DNA from: Pseudomonas fragi
GTDB lineage: Bacteria > Pseudomonadota > Gammaproteobacteria > Pseudomonadales > Pseudomonadaceae
DNA length: 64,000 bases
Direction: 5' to 3'
Assembly (NCBI RefSeq): GCF_025426255.1
Contig: NZ_CP104861.1
Coordinates: 930,001-994,000, forward strand
In this document: piece after piece, positions 28,588-42,831 of the stretch
Numbering within the stretch: the stretch's first letter is position 1
Layout: each line of letters starts with the position of its first letter
Translations under genes and position numbers: made by a program
The notes under the pieces: generated by a model
The model's database searches: none
What the model saw: the letters and a program-made list of their open reading frames with translations, nothing else
Told to the model about the DNA's origin: nothing

Positions 28588-28608
28588 ACCTGTAGATGCT
28601 CTGTTCCT

Positions 28609-28659
28609 GTGGGAGCGAGCCTGCTCGCGAATGATCTTCGCGAGCAGGCTCGCTCCCAC
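28609..28659. repeat. REP pair (REPIN) upstream of guaB
   Basis: Perfect 23-base inverted arms around a 5-base centre; arm core GTGGGAGCGAGCCTGCTCGC. The flanks (TGTAGATGCTCTGTTCC before, GTTGAAGTAT after) are shared with the copy at 32071-32121. Confidence 0.92.
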
Positions 28660-28665
28660 GGTTGA

Positions 28666-30273
<1,608 letters not shown>

Positions 30274-30278
30274 TAGTG

Positions 30279-30345
30279 ATCGCACCCAGGCCAAAACCCG
30301 GGTGCGATACGAATTTAATCACCGGGGCTGTTTGATTCAGCCCCG
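30279..30345 (+). promoter_or_regulatory. Two tandem hairpins between guaB and guaA
   Basis: Hairpin 1: ATCGCACCC (30279-30287) with GGGTGCGAT (30300-30308). Hairpin 2: CGGGGCTG (30323-30330) with CAGCCCCG (30338-30345). Neither is followed by a good T-run, so they are more likely RNA-stability or processing elements than full terminators. guaA starts 31 bases later. Confidence 0.5.
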
Positions 30346-30376
30346 TGTCGTTTCTGAAATTAATCGAGATTTTGTC

Positions 30377-31954
30377 ATGGCCCTCGACATTCACGCTCAC
30401 CGCATCCTGATTCTGGACTTCGGTTCCCAGTACACCCAACTGATCGCCCGCCGCGTGCGCGAAATCGGCGTTTACTGCGAACTGCACCCGTTCGATATGG
30501 ATGACGCAGCGATCCGCGAATTCGCCCCTAAAGGCATCATCCTCGCCGGTGGCCCGGAATCCGTGCACGAAGCTGGCAGCCCGCGCGCGCCACAAGCTGT
30601 ATTTGACCTGGGCGTACCGGTTTTCGGTATCTGCTACGGCATGCAGACCATGGCTGAACAGCTGGGTGGCAAGGTTGAAGGTTCCGAGCTGCGTGAGTTC
30701 GGTTACGCCCGTGTAGACGTAGTCGGCAAAAGCCGCCTGCTGGACGGCATCGAAGACCATATCGACGCGGACGGCCTGTTTGGTCTCGACGTGTGGATGA
30801 GCCACGGTGACAAAGTCACCAAAATGCCATCCGACTTCCACGTTCTGGCCAGCACTCCAAGCTGCCCGATCGCTGGCATGTTCAGCGACGAGCGCGGCTA
30901 CTACGGCGTGCAGTTCCACCCGGAAGTGACCCATACCAAGCAGGGCGGTCGCATTCTGTCGCGCTTTATCCTCGATATCTGCGGCTGTGAAGCCTTGTGG
31001 ACGCCGTCGAAAATCGCTGAAGACGCAATTGCCAACATCCGCGCTCAGGTCGGCACCGACAACGTATTGCTGGGTCTGTCCGGCGGCGTTGACTCCTCGG
31101 TAGTTGCGGCTTTGCTGCACAAGGCTATCGGCGATCAGTTGACCTGCGTATTCGTGGACAACGGCCTGCTGCGCCTGCACGAAGGTGAGCAAGTGATGGC
31201 CATGTTCGCCGAGAACATGGGTGTCAAAGTGATCCGCGCCAACGCTGCCGAACAGTTCCTGGGCAACCTGGCTGGCGAAAGCGATCCGGAGAAGAAGCGC
31301 AAGATTATCGGTCGCACCTTCATCGACGTGTTCGATGCCGAATCCTGCAAGCTGGACAACATCAAGTACCTGGCCCAGGGCACCATCTACCCGGACGTTA
31401 TCGAGTCGGCTGGCGCCAAAAGCGGCAAGGCTCACGTCATCAAGTCGCACCACAACGTGGGCGGCCTGCCGGACGAGATGAACCTCAAGCTGGTTGAGCC
31501 ACTGCGTGAGCTGTTCAAGGACGAAGTCCGTCGTCTGGGTCTGGAACTGGGCCTGCCGTACGACATGGTCTACCGTCACCCGTTCCCGGGCCCGGGCCTG
31601 GGTGTGCGCATCCTGGGTGAAGTGAAGAAGGAATACGCCGACATCCTGCGTCGTGCTGACCACATCTTCATTGAAGAGCTGCGTAAGGCCGACTGGTATC
31701 ACAAAGTCAGCCAGGCATTCGTGGTGTTCCAGCCGGTCAAATCGGTTGGCGTTGTAGGCGATGGCCGTCGTTACGCTTGGGTTGTTGCCCTGCGTGCCGT
31801 AGAAACCATCGACTTCATGACCGCACGTTGGGCGCACCTGCCTTACGAGCTGCTTGAAACCGTGAGCGGCCGGATCATCAACGAAATCGAAGGCATCTCC
31901 CGCGTAACGTATGACGTGTCGAGCAAGCCGCCGGCAACGATTGAGTGGGAATAA
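30377..31954 (+). CDS. guaA: GMP synthase (glutamine-hydrolysing)
   Basis: Converts XMP to GMP. 525 residues, the standard length: class I glutamine amidotransferase domain with catalytic Cys in GICYGMQ and His in [12 protein letters not shown]-pyrophosphatase domain with the SGGVDSS P-loop; C-terminal dimerisation domain ending TIEWE. The frame is open upstream to 30302, but the ATG at 30377 gives the family start [11 protein letters not shown]. Confidence 0.97.
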   Translation: MALDIHAHRILILDFGSQYTQLIARRVREIGVYCELHPFDMDDAAIREFAPKGIILAGGPESVHEAGSPRAPQAVFDLGVPVFGICYGMQTMAEQLGGKVEGSELREFGYARVDVVGKSRLLDGIEDHIDADGLFGLDVWMSHGDKVTKMPSDFHVLASTPSCPIAGMFSDERGYYGVQFHPEVTHTKQGGRILSRFILDICGCEALWTPSKIAEDAIANIRAQVGTDNVLLGLSGGVDSSVVAALLHKAIGDQLTCVFVDNGLLRLHEGEQVMAMFAENMGVKVIRANAAEQFLGNLAGESDPEKKRKIIGRTFIDVFDAESCKLDNIKYLAQGTIYPDVIESAGAKSGKAHVIKSHHNVGGLPDEMNLKLVEPLRELFKDEVRRLGLELGLPYDMVYRHPFPGPGLGVRILGEVKKEYADILRRADHIFIEELRKADWYHKVSQAFVVFQPVKSVGVVGDGRRYAWVVALRAVETIDFMTARWAHLPYELLETVSGRIINEIEGISRVTYDVSSKPPATIEWE

Positions 31955-31980
31955 GTCTGGCCGGGCAACCGGCTTGATTT

Positions 31981-32018
31981 AAAAAGGCGGTCAACACCCT
32001 GTGTTGACCGCCTTTTTT
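31981..32018 (+). terminator. Rho-independent terminator after guaA
   Basis: GGCGGTCAACAC (31986-31997), CCT loop, GTGTTGACCGCC (32001-32012), flanked by A- and T-tracts. Confidence 0.92.
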
Positions 32019-32412
32019 GTTTAAGTCGCCCGAAAATCCCGTAGATACTCTGTTCCCGGTCAAGCCCCTTGTGGGAGCGAGCCTGCTCGTGAATGTTCTT
32101 CGCGAGCAGGCTCGCTCCCACGCTTGAAGTATTATCGCTGAAGCGCGCAGTCAGGCTGCACAGCAGTCGTGGAAATGCCCACGTCTTTAATTAATTTCGG
32201 TGTTTTTACGGCGCCAATTATTTGATGTATACAAATTGCTAAAAAGGCAATTGAACCTAGTTCGATTGATTCATACGGGTGATTAAAAACTGAGCCATAA
32301 GTTATTTAACGGTCAATCAGCGTAATTGTTTTGGAGCACTGCACTTTGACAAATACAAAAAGCTGACAACAACAAAACAGTCATGCTCGCCCTATTAAAT
32401 TGGTGAAAAATC
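32019..32412. other. Gap between guaA and the protease gene
   Basis: 394 bases: a REP pair, then about 290 AT-rich bases with base composition unlike the flanking housekeeping genes. A TTGACA at 32346-32351 could be a -35 for the protease gene, but no good -10 is seen at the right spacing. No gene seen. Confidence 0.5.
32071..32121. repeat. REP pair (REPIN) downstream of guaA
   Basis: 23-base arms around a 5-base centre, one arm base differing from the copy at 28609-28659. It shares the outer flanks GTAGATACTCTGTTCC and CTTGAAGTAT with that copy, in the same orientation. Confidence 0.92.
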
Positions 32413-33069
32413 ATGATCAAGATCATGGTCTACTTTTTTATAGGAGTTGTCATTGCAGGATGCAACGGAATCGTACAGCCCGACTTGGCGGGCCCCCATA
32501 GTGATTCATACTTTACAGTTTTTTCGGGCTTCCCTGCGCCGCTTCTATATATGGCATCGGCCGTGCAATGGAATGATGACTACGCCGTCACTGTCCGCCA
32601 CACCCCTTTCATTACCGACGTGAAACACGTTTGCAGCACAAACTGCGATCTCGTCTTTATTCATAAAAAGGCCAAGGGTCGTTGCCCATCATGGCGCCCA
32701 CGACGTACGGGAGAAAATATAACGGCTGTGGGAACCAGCCCTTACCTGGTGACCACTACCGGGGTTGGCAAAGTCTATGAAACTCCCTTCCTGGATACTG
32801 CAGAGGAGAGCGGTGATCATTATGCCATTCATGATGCCCCGCTGGTCGTGGGCATGTCGGGTGGGCCGGTCATTGGCAGTTACGGTAAGGTTATCGGTAT
32901 CAATACCGGTTTCTACTCGACTTCAATGAATGAAAAGATCACTCAGCCGGGCTTGAAGGGGGCGTTGAGGGTCAGCATATTTATCCCTTACACGATCATT
33001 AAACGCGAGTGGGATATTCATGTGGCACATCTGGACTTTCCGCCCGACACGAAGTGCACCACGAAGTAA
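32413..33069 (+). CDS. Trypsin-like serine peptidase lipoprotein
   Basis: 218 residues. A lipoprotein signal ends VVIAG-C (Cys 17). A compact S1/S7-like serine peptidase pattern follows: His 63 (VTVRHTPF), Asp 79 (NCDLVFI) and Ser 149 in VGMSGGPVIG, then GKVIGINTGF. The His-Asp gap of 16 residues is much shorter than in trypsin, as in minimal trypsin-like folds. Two cysteines (74, 78) sit next to the Asp. Upstream DNA is AT-rich and the gene stands alone between guaA and treR, suggesting acquisition. Substrate unknown. Confidence 0.68.
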   Translation: MIKIMVYFFIGVVIAGCNGIVQPDLAGPHSDSYFTVFSGFPAPLLYMASAVQWNDDYAVTVRHTPFITDVKHVCSTNCDLVFIHKKAKGRCPSWRPRRTGENITAVGTSPYLVTTTGVGKVYETPFLDTAEESGDHYAIHDAPLVVGMSGGPVIGSYGKVIGINTGFYSTSMNEKITQPGLKGALRVSIFIPYTIIKREWDIHVAHLDFPPDTKCTTK

Positions 33070-33083
33070 CGCGCGGCCATGTT

Positions 33084-33133
33084 AAACCCCTTGCACCCGC
33101 TCTTCGGCAGAGTGTTGGACTCAGGGGGTTTTT
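33084..33133. terminator. Terminator between the peptidase gene and treR
   Basis: AAACCCCTTG (33084-33093) pairs with CAGGGGGTTT (33122-33131) with one wobble, a smaller CTCT/AGAG stem inside, then a T-run. It can serve both converging genes. Confidence 0.7.
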
Positions 33134-33137
33134 GATA

Positions 33138-33842
33138 TCAGCGCCGCGCCACATCCGAAAAGTAAAACTTGTCCAATGTATGCCGCGACTCGGTGTATTC
33201 AAACTGGCGCCCATCCTGCAAAAACGTCTGGTTACTCACCACGATCACATGGCTCTGGCCGTCGAGGTCCAGGTGCTGTTGGTCGTCCTTGCTGCGCGGC
33301 ACCGCTTCGATGGTGCGTTGGGCGTAGCTGATCTGCAGGTTCAGGGTTTTCTCGATGTAGGCATAAATCGAGTGCTGGGCAATGTCCTGATCCAGCCCTG
33401 GGATCAGATCGCTGACGAAATGGTTAATGTCCAGAATCACTCGTTTGCCATCAATGCGGCGCACCCGTTTGATCCGGGTGATCAGGCTGCCTGCTTCGAC
33501 GTCGAACTTTTCGCACAGCGCACCTTCAAGCGGGAATTGGCTGAATTCGACCACGTCAGTGCTGACGTTATCGCCCAGACGTGGGTAAGTTTCCTGAAAG
33601 CTGACGATACCGCCCAACTGAAACTCGATCGGGCTCGATGACAGGACAAAGGTGCCTTTGCCATGAATTTTTTGCGCAAAACCGCGTTCCTGCAATTGTT
33701 CAATCGCCTTGCGTACGGTGCCGCGGCTGGCCTGATAACTGGCCATTAACTCGGCTTCGGAGGGCAAGCGCGCGCCGCGTGCCAGGCGTTCGGTGGTGAT
33801 GCTGGCAAGCAGATCGGTATAGATCTGATTGTATTTAGTCAT
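33138..33842 (-). CDS. treR: Trehalose operon repressor TreR (GntR family)
   Basis: 234 residues: GntR winged helix at the N-terminus (LPSEAELMASYQASRGTVRKAIEQL) and a C-terminal UTRA effector domain (about 85-230). It is divergent from the trehalose PTS gene across a perfect inverted repeat, which fits a local repressor released by trehalose-6-phosphate, as known for this family. Confidence 0.92.
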   Translation of the reverse strand: MTKYNQIYTDLLASITTERLARGARLPSEAELMASYQASRGTVRKAIEQLQERGFAQKIHGKGTFVLSSSPIEFQLGGIVSFQETYPRLGDNVSTDVVEFSQFPLEGALCEKFDVEAGSLITRIKRVRRIDGKRVILDINHFVSDLIPGLDQDIAQHSIYAYIEKTLNLQISYAQRTIEAVPRSKDDQQHLDLDGQSHVIVVSNQTFLQDGRQFEYTESRHTLDKFYFSDVARR

Positions 33843-33942
33843 GGCGAGGGCTCTATGCCGTTGGGGCTCAGGGCCCGAACCTTAAGGGCAGGGGGTAGGC
33901 AGCGCAAGCCCCGGGACCAAGGCGGCAAGGAAAAATATATAA

Positions 33943-33984
33943 ACTCGTCTGTACCAGTTGTTGCTTTAACTGGTACAGACGAGT
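33943..33984. promoter_or_regulatory. Perfect 17-bp inverted repeat, candidate TreR operator
   Basis: Left arm ACTCGTCTGTACCAGTT (33943-33959), 8-base spacer, right arm exactly complementary (33968-33984). Each arm holds a near-palindrome CTGTACCAG/CTGGTACAG, so each arm could bind a dimer. The right arm is followed by ATTTTT, so transcribed across it would also form a terminator-like hairpin. Confidence 0.75.
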
Positions 33985-33989
33985 ATTTT
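33961..33989 (+). promoter_or_regulatory. Candidate promoter of the trehalose PTS operon
   Basis: TTGCTT (33961-33966), 17 bases, TATTTT (33984-33989). The right arm of the candidate TreR operator fills the spacer, a position suited to repression by blocking polymerase. Confidence 0.5.
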
Positions 33990-34049
33990 TCGTTTCGGCG
34001 TGCTGCCAAAACGACGCTCCATAATAAAAATCCAAGCGGAAGACAACGC

Positions 34050-35492
34050 ATGAGCCACGACTATTCCAAGATCGCCAGCGAGTTGCTGCACAGCCTCGGT
34101 GGCGCCGATAACGTTGAGCAGGCCGCCCATTGCGTCACGCGTTTGCGTCTGGCGCTCAAGGACCCAAGCCGGGTCGACAGTGCCACCCTTAACCAGATCG
34201 ATCTGGTCAAAGGCTCCTTCTTCACCGGCGGCCTGTATCAAGTGGTGATTGGCCCCGGCGAAGTCGAAAAGGTCTACGCTGCCTTGCGCGAGCAGACCGG
34301 TCTGGCTGCTGCCACCATCGCCGACGTCAAGCAACAGGGCGCCGATAAGGCCAACCCTATGCAGCGTCTGGTGCGGGTGTTCTCGGATGTGTTTATGCCC
34401 ATCCTGCCCGCGCTGATCATTGCCGGCCTGCTGATGGGGGTTAACAACCTGCTCGGCGCCAAAGGCATGTTCATTGCCGACAAAACCTTGCTCGATGCCT
34501 ATCCGCAACTGGACGGGATATGGAGCCTGATCAACTTGATGGCCAACACCTCCTTCGTATTCCTGCCCGCACTGGTGGGCTGGTCGGCGGCCAAGCGTTT
34601 TGGCGGCAGTGAAATTCTCGGCATTGTGTTGGGCCTGATGCTGGTTCACCCCGACTTGCTCAATGCCTGGAACTACGGCAAGGCCGTGGCTGGTCTGGAC
34701 GGTCAGAGCCTGCCGTACTTCGATATTCTGGGCCTGTTCCAGATCGAGAAGGTGGGCTACCAAGGGCAAATCCTGCCGATTCTGATGGCGGCCTATGTCA
34801 TGAGCGTGATCGAAAAATGGCTGCGCGCACGGGTGCCTAATGCGATTCAACTGTTGGTAGTGCCGATTACCACCATCGTCATCACCGGCGTGCTGGCGCT
34901 GGCAATCATTGGTCCAGTGACCCGCCACCTGGGGATTTTGATCACTGAAGGCGTCGTCATGCTGTTCGACCTGGCGCCCGTGCTCGGCGGGATGATTTTC
35001 GGCCTGCTGTATGCACCGCTGGTGATCACCGGGATGCACCACATGTTCCTGGCCGTTGACCTGCAACTGATCGCCAACCATGGCGGCACGTTTATCTGGC
35101 CGATGATCGTCATGTCCAACCTGGCCCAGGGCAGTGCTGCCCTCGGCGTGTTCTACATGAGCCGCAATGTACGCGAACGCAGCATGGCTTCGACCTCTGC
35201 CGTCTCCGCGTATTTCGGCATCACTGAACCAGCCATGTTCGGGATCAACCTGCGCTACAAATTCCCGTTCTATGCGGCGCTGATCGGCTCGGCGCTGGGC
35301 AGCATCTTCCTGTCGTTGAACAAGGTTCAGGCCTCGGCTATCGGGGTCGGTGGCTTGCCGGGCTTTATCTCGATCATTCCGCAATACATCCCGATGTTTG
35401 TGATCGGGATGCTGGTGGCCATTGTCGTGCCGTTTGTCCTGACCTGCGCCCTGAGCCTGAAAATCATTCGCCCCGGTTATCGCGTCGCCTGA
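34050..35492 (+). CDS. treB: Trehalose-specific PTS enzyme IIBC
   Basis: Membrane permease that imports trehalose as trehalose-6-phosphate. 480 residues: N-terminal EIIB domain with the phospho-cysteine Cys 28 (HCVTRLRL), then the multi-helix EIIC domain with GIIFG-type and ITEPAMFGINLRYKFPF motifs. There is no fused EIIA; that domain is supplied by the EIIA-HPr-EI fusion gene downstream. The frame is open further upstream across the operator, but the ATG at 34050 with GGAAGA upstream is the plausible start. Confidence 0.93.
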   Translation: MSHDYSKIASELLHSLGGADNVEQAAHCVTRLRLALKDPSRVDSATLNQIDLVKGSFFTGGLYQVVIGPGEVEKVYAALREQTGLAAATIADVKQQGADKANPMQRLVRVFSDVFMPILPALIIAGLLMGVNNLLGAKGMFIADKTLLDAYPQLDGIWSLINLMANTSFVFLPALVGWSAAKRFGGSEILGIVLGLMLVHPDLLNAWNYGKAVAGLDGQSLPYFDILGLFQIEKVGYQGQILPILMAAYVMSVIEKWLRARVPNAIQLLVVPITTIVITGVLALAIIGPVTRHLGILITEGVVMLFDLAPVLGGMIFGLLYAPLVITGMHHMFLAVDLQLIANHGGTFIWPMIVMSNLAQGSAALGVFYMSRNVRERSMASTSAVSAYFGITEPAMFGINLRYKFPFYAALIGSALGSIFLSLNKVQASAIGVGGLPGFISIIPQYIPMFVIGMLVAIVVPFVLTCALSLKIIRPGYRVA

Positions 35493-35523
35493 TCGACGAT
35501 CCTCCGTTTTAAGGAACCCCCAC

Positions 35524-37167
35524 ATGCAAGACTGGCAGCGCTCGGTGATCTATCAGATCTACCCAAAAAGCTTTTACAGCCACGCGGGCAACGCGACCGG
35601 TGACTTGCTGGGGGTGGTCGACAAACTTGATTACCTGCAATGGCTGGGTGTCGACTACCTGTGGCTGACACCGTTTTTGCGCTCGCCCCAGCGCGACAAC
35701 GGCTATGACATCAGCGACTACTACGCCATCGATCCAAGCTACGGCAGCATGGCCGACTGCGAATTGCTGATCCGCGAAGCCAACGCTCGCGGCATCAAGC
35801 TGATGCTCGATATCGTGGTCAACCACACGTCCGTTGAACACGAGTGGTTCCAGCAGGCGCGCAGCAGTCTCGACAACCCGTACCGCGACTTTTACATCTG
35901 GCGCGATCAACCGAATAACTGGGAGTCCAAGTTCGGTGGCTCGGCGTGGGAATACGAGGCGCAAACCGGCCAGTACTTTTTGCACCTGTTTGACCACACC
36001 CAGGCCGACCTCAACTGGGATAACCCCAAGGTGCGGGCCGAAGTCTACAAACTGATGTGCTTCTGGCGCGACAAGGGCGTGGGCGGTTTTCGCCTGGATG
36101 TGATCAACCTGATCTCCAAGCCGGCCAATTTCCCGGAAGACAGCAGCGACGGGCGCCGTTTTTACACCGATGGCCCCAACGTGCATGAGTACCTGCAAGA
36201 GATGCATCGCGAAGTGTTCGCTGGCCATGATCTGGTCAGTGTTGGTGAGATGTCGTCCACCAGTCTTGAACACTGCATTCGCTACTCGCGACCTGCCAGT
36301 GAAGAGCTGTCGATGACCTTCAACTTCCATCACCTGAAAGTCGATTATCCGAACATGCAGAAGTGGGTGCGGGCTGATTTCGACTTTCTGCAGCTCAAGC
36401 GAATTTTGTCGGATTGGCAAGTCGGTATGCAGGCGGGCGGGGGCTGGAACGCTTTGTTCTGGTGTAACCACGACCAGCCGCGGGTGGTCTCGCGCTTTGG
36501 TGATGACGGCGAGCATCGTGTGGTCTCGGCCAAGATGCTCGCCACTGCCTTGCACTTTCTGCAAGGCACGCCGTATGTGTATCAGGGCGAAGAGATCGGC
36601 ATGACCAATCCGGGGTTCGAAAACATCGAGCAGTACCGCGATGTCGAAACCCTGAATATCTATCGTCTCAAGCGTGAAGCGGGCATGTCGCACGACGAGT
36701 GCATGGCTGCGATCAAGCAAAAATCGCGGGACAACAGCCGTACGCCGATGCAATGGGATCACCAGGCAAATGCCGGTTTCAGCAGCGCCGAGCCGTGGAT
36801 CGGGATCCCTGAGAACGCGGCCTTTATCAACGTTGAAGACCAACGCAATGACCCGGCCTCGGTGCTGCATCACTACCGTCACCTGATTGCCTTGCGCCGC
36901 GAAGAGCCGCTGCTGCAACACGGCGAGTATCGCCAATTGCTGCCTGAACATTCGCAGGTGTGGGCCTATCTGCGTCAGGGCGAGGGCGAAGCGTTGCTGG
37001 TGCTCAGCAACTTCTATGGCTCGGCGTGCGACATCGAATTGCCCGAAGGTGTGATTGGCGAAGGCATGGAGCAACGGTTGCTGATCAGTAACTACGACGA
37101 TTGCCCGGTGCGCCGCAACCGTATTTCGCTGCGTCCGTATGAGTCTTTTGTCCTGCACCTTAAATAA
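35524..37167 (+). CDS. treC: Alpha,alpha-phosphotrehalase (trehalose-6-phosphate hydrolase)
   Basis: Cytoplasmic GH13 enzyme that splits trehalose-6-phosphate to glucose and glucose-6-phosphate. 547 residues. GH13 motifs: DIVVNHTS, GFRLDVINL (nucleophile Asp), VGEMSS (acid Glu), WCNHDQPR (third Asp). It starts 31 bases after the PTS gene and is followed by a REP hairpin. Confidence 0.95.
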   Translation: MQDWQRSVIYQIYPKSFYSHAGNATGDLLGVVDKLDYLQWLGVDYLWLTPFLRSPQRDNGYDISDYYAIDPSYGSMADCELLIREANARGIKLMLDIVVNHTSVEHEWFQQARSSLDNPYRDFYIWRDQPNNWESKFGGSAWEYEAQTGQYFLHLFDHTQADLNWDNPKVRAEVYKLMCFWRDKGVGGFRLDVINLISKPANFPEDSSDGRRFYTDGPNVHEYLQEMHREVFAGHDLVSVGEMSSTSLEHCIRYSRPASEELSMTFNFHHLKVDYPNMQKWVRADFDFLQLKRILSDWQVGMQAGGGWNALFWCNHDQPRVVSRFGDDGEHRVVSAKMLATALHFLQGTPYVYQGEEIGMTNPGFENIEQYRDVETLNIYRLKREAGMSHDECMAAIKQKSRDNSRTPMQWDHQANAGFSSAEPWIGIPENAAFINVEDQRNDPASVLHHYRHLIALRREEPLLQHGEYRQLLPEHSQVWAYLRQGEGEALLVLSNFYGSACDIELPEGVIGEGMEQRLLISNYDDCPVRRNRISLRPYESFVLHLK

Positions 37168-38469
<1,302 letters not shown>

Positions 38470-38528
38470 GCGAGCTGTCGGGGCTCGCGCTCCATCGGCA
38501 TTTAACCGAATCAACCGCAGGTGAAGTC

Positions 38529-41054
<2,526 letters not shown>

Positions 41055-41056
41055 AT

Positions 41057-41332
41057 ATGTTCGATAAAGTGCGCAAGGCGTTTTGGAAAGCCCTGACTCC
41101 GGATCTGGTGGCGGATGCGCCCGCCAAGCCTGCTTCGACCCTGGATGAAGCGATAGTGGCGGCTCTGGGCGGTGCCAGCAATGTCAAATCCGAACAGCGG
41201 GTGGCCCTGACCCGTATTCGTGTAGAGCTTGACGATATCACTCGCCTGGACCCGCACGCCCTGCGCTTGGCAGGGGTGCCGGGGGTATTAAGCCTGCCGG
41301 GCGGGTTGGTGCATTTGGTGGTGGGCTTGTAA
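41057..41332 (+). CDS. EIIB-like PTS protein lacking the phospho-cysteine
   Basis: 91 residues. From about residue 28 it follows the EIIB(Glc) fold pattern: IVAALGGASNV, then ALTRIRVELDD, then LAGVPGVLSLPGGLVHLVVG. In the trehalose EIIBC of this window the equivalent motif is CVTRLRL; here Ala 50 replaces the cysteine that would carry phosphate. It starts two bases after the EIIA-HPr-EI stop. It cannot pass phosphate by the standard route; a regulatory or structural role is inference. Confidence 0.75.
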   Translation: MFDKVRKAFWKALTPDLVADAPAKPASTLDEAIVAALGGASNVKSEQRVALTRIRVELDDITRLDPHALRLAGVPGVLSLPGGLVHLVVGL

Positions 41333-41454
41333 CCCCCAGGCTCCGTAGCGGCTACCGTGCAGCTATTGCCCTTACTGTTTCCCAATTGCAGGTGTATCGT
41401 ATTCGCCTTTTGCGGGTTCAACGCCCGCGCCGGATACGAGAGGTAGTTGAACCC

Positions 41455-42831
41455 ATGTCCTTTACCCGTCGACAAATACTCGGTGGTCTGGCCGGCCTGG
41501 TAGTGGTGGGTGTTGGCGCAGGAGGCGCTTCGCGTTACTGGCTGGGCAAGGTGGCCGCCGAGAACGCTGGCCACGATTACGAGCTGATTGCAGCGCCTTT
41601 GGACGTCGAGCTGGTGCCCGGTCACACAACCGAAGCCTGGGCCTTTGGCCCTTCGGCGCCCGGCACCGAACTGCGTGTGCGTCAGGGCGAGTGGCTGCGG
41701 GTGCGTTTTATCAACCATCTGCCGGTCGCGACCACCATTCATTGGCACGGTATTCGTCTGCCGCTGGAAATGGACGGTGTGCCCTACGTCTCGCAACTGC
41801 CGGTGCTGCCCGGTGAGTATTTTGACTACAAATTCCGCGTGCCGGATGCTGGCAGCTATTGGTATCACCCGCACGTCAACAGCAGCGAAGAGCTGGGCCG
41901 TGGTCTGGTCGGGCCGTTGATTGTCGAAGAGCGCGATCCCACCGGGTTCAAGCACGAACGCACCCTGAGTATCAAAAACTGGCACGTGGACGAAGAGGGC
42001 GGTTTTGTGCCGTTCAGCATCACTCGCGAAGCCGCCCGTGGCGGTACGGCCGGGCGCCTGTCGACGATCAATGGGGCTCATGTGCCGACCATAGAGCTGC
42101 CTGCTGGGCAGATCACCCGAGTGCGCATTCTCAACCTCGATAACACCCTGACCTATCGCCTGAATATTCCTGGCGTGGAGGCCAAAATCTACGCGCTGGA
42201 CGGCAACCCCATTGAGCCAAGGCCTTTGGGCAAGGATTACTGGCTGGGCCCGGGCATGCGCATTTGCCTGGCAATCAAGGCTCCGGCTGCGGGCGAAGAG
42301 TTGTCGTTGCGCGACGGCCCGGTACGTTTGGGCACCTTACTTTCGGTTGCCAGTACCGACGCACCGGGCGAATGGCCGCCGGCGTTGCCCGCCAACCCGG
42401 TTGCCGAGCCCGACGTGGCGAATGCCGAGAAGCTCAACTTCAATTTTGAATGGGTCGGCTCGGTCTCCGAGGACCTGGGCCCTGACCAGCCGCCGAGCTT
42501 GTGGCAGATCAACGGTGTGGCCTGGGACATCAAGGACAAGACCTGCGCCGACCGGCCCATTGCCAAACTCAAACTGGGCCAGAGTTATATCTTCGAGTTG
42601 AAGAACATGACCCAGTACCAGCACCCGATCCACTTGCACGGCATGAGCTTCAAGGTGTTGGCGTCCAATCGCAAAAAGATCATTCCGTACTTCACCGACA
42701 CTTATCTGTTGGGCAAAAACGAGCGTGCCCGCGTGGCGCTGGTGGCGGATAATCCCGGCGTGTGGATGTTCCACTGCCATGTGATTGACCACATGGAAAC
42801 CGGCCTGATGGCCGCTATTGAGGTTTCCTGA
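41455..42831 (+). CDS. Multicopper oxidase with Tat signal
   Basis: 458 residues. Twin-arginine signal FTRRQILGGLAGLVVVG, then cupredoxin domains with all four copper-binding motifs: TIHWHG, WYHPHVN, HPIHLHG and FHCHVIDHMETG. Laccase/CueO-like periplasmic oxidase; copper tolerance or phenol oxidation is possible, the substrate is not shown. Frame opens at 41386, but ATG 41455 places the RR motif at the N-terminus. It overlaps tadA by one base. Confidence 0.9.
   Translation: MSFTRRQILGGLAGLVVVGVGAGGASRYWLGKVAAENAGHDYELIAAPLDVELVPGHTTEAWAFGPSAPGTELRVRQGEWLRVRFINHLPVATTIHWHGIRLPLEMDGVPYVSQLPVLPGEYFDYKFRVPDAGSYWYHPHVNSSEELGRGLVGPLIVEERDPTGFKHERTLSIKNWHVDEEGGFVPFSITREAARGGTAGRLSTINGAHVPTIELPAGQITRVRILNLDNTLTYRLNIPGVEAKIYALDGNPIEPRPLGKDYWLGPGMRICLAIKAPAAGEELSLRDGPVRLGTLLSVASTDAPGEWPPALPANPVAEPDVANAEKLNFNFEWVGSVSEDLGPDQPPSLWQINGVAWDIKDKTCADRPIAKLKLGQSYIFELKNMTQYQHPIHLHGMSFKVLASNRKKIIPYFTDTYLLGKNERARVALVADNPGVWMFHCHVIDHMETGLMAAIEVS

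Noticed and set aside
28609..28659. REP pairs as possible CRISPR repeats or small RNA genes
   Set aside because: Copies are single inverted pairs with no regular spacer series; they match the REP pattern of pseudomonads.
33855..34049. 65-residue extension of the trehalose EIIBC
   Set aside because: It would translate through the operator and promoter; the ATG at 34050 gives the typical EIIB start.
33966..35525. 519-codon open frame opposite the trehalose PTS gene
   Set aside because: Antisense shadow rich in His, Gln and Asp, typical of reverse reading of a membrane protein gene.
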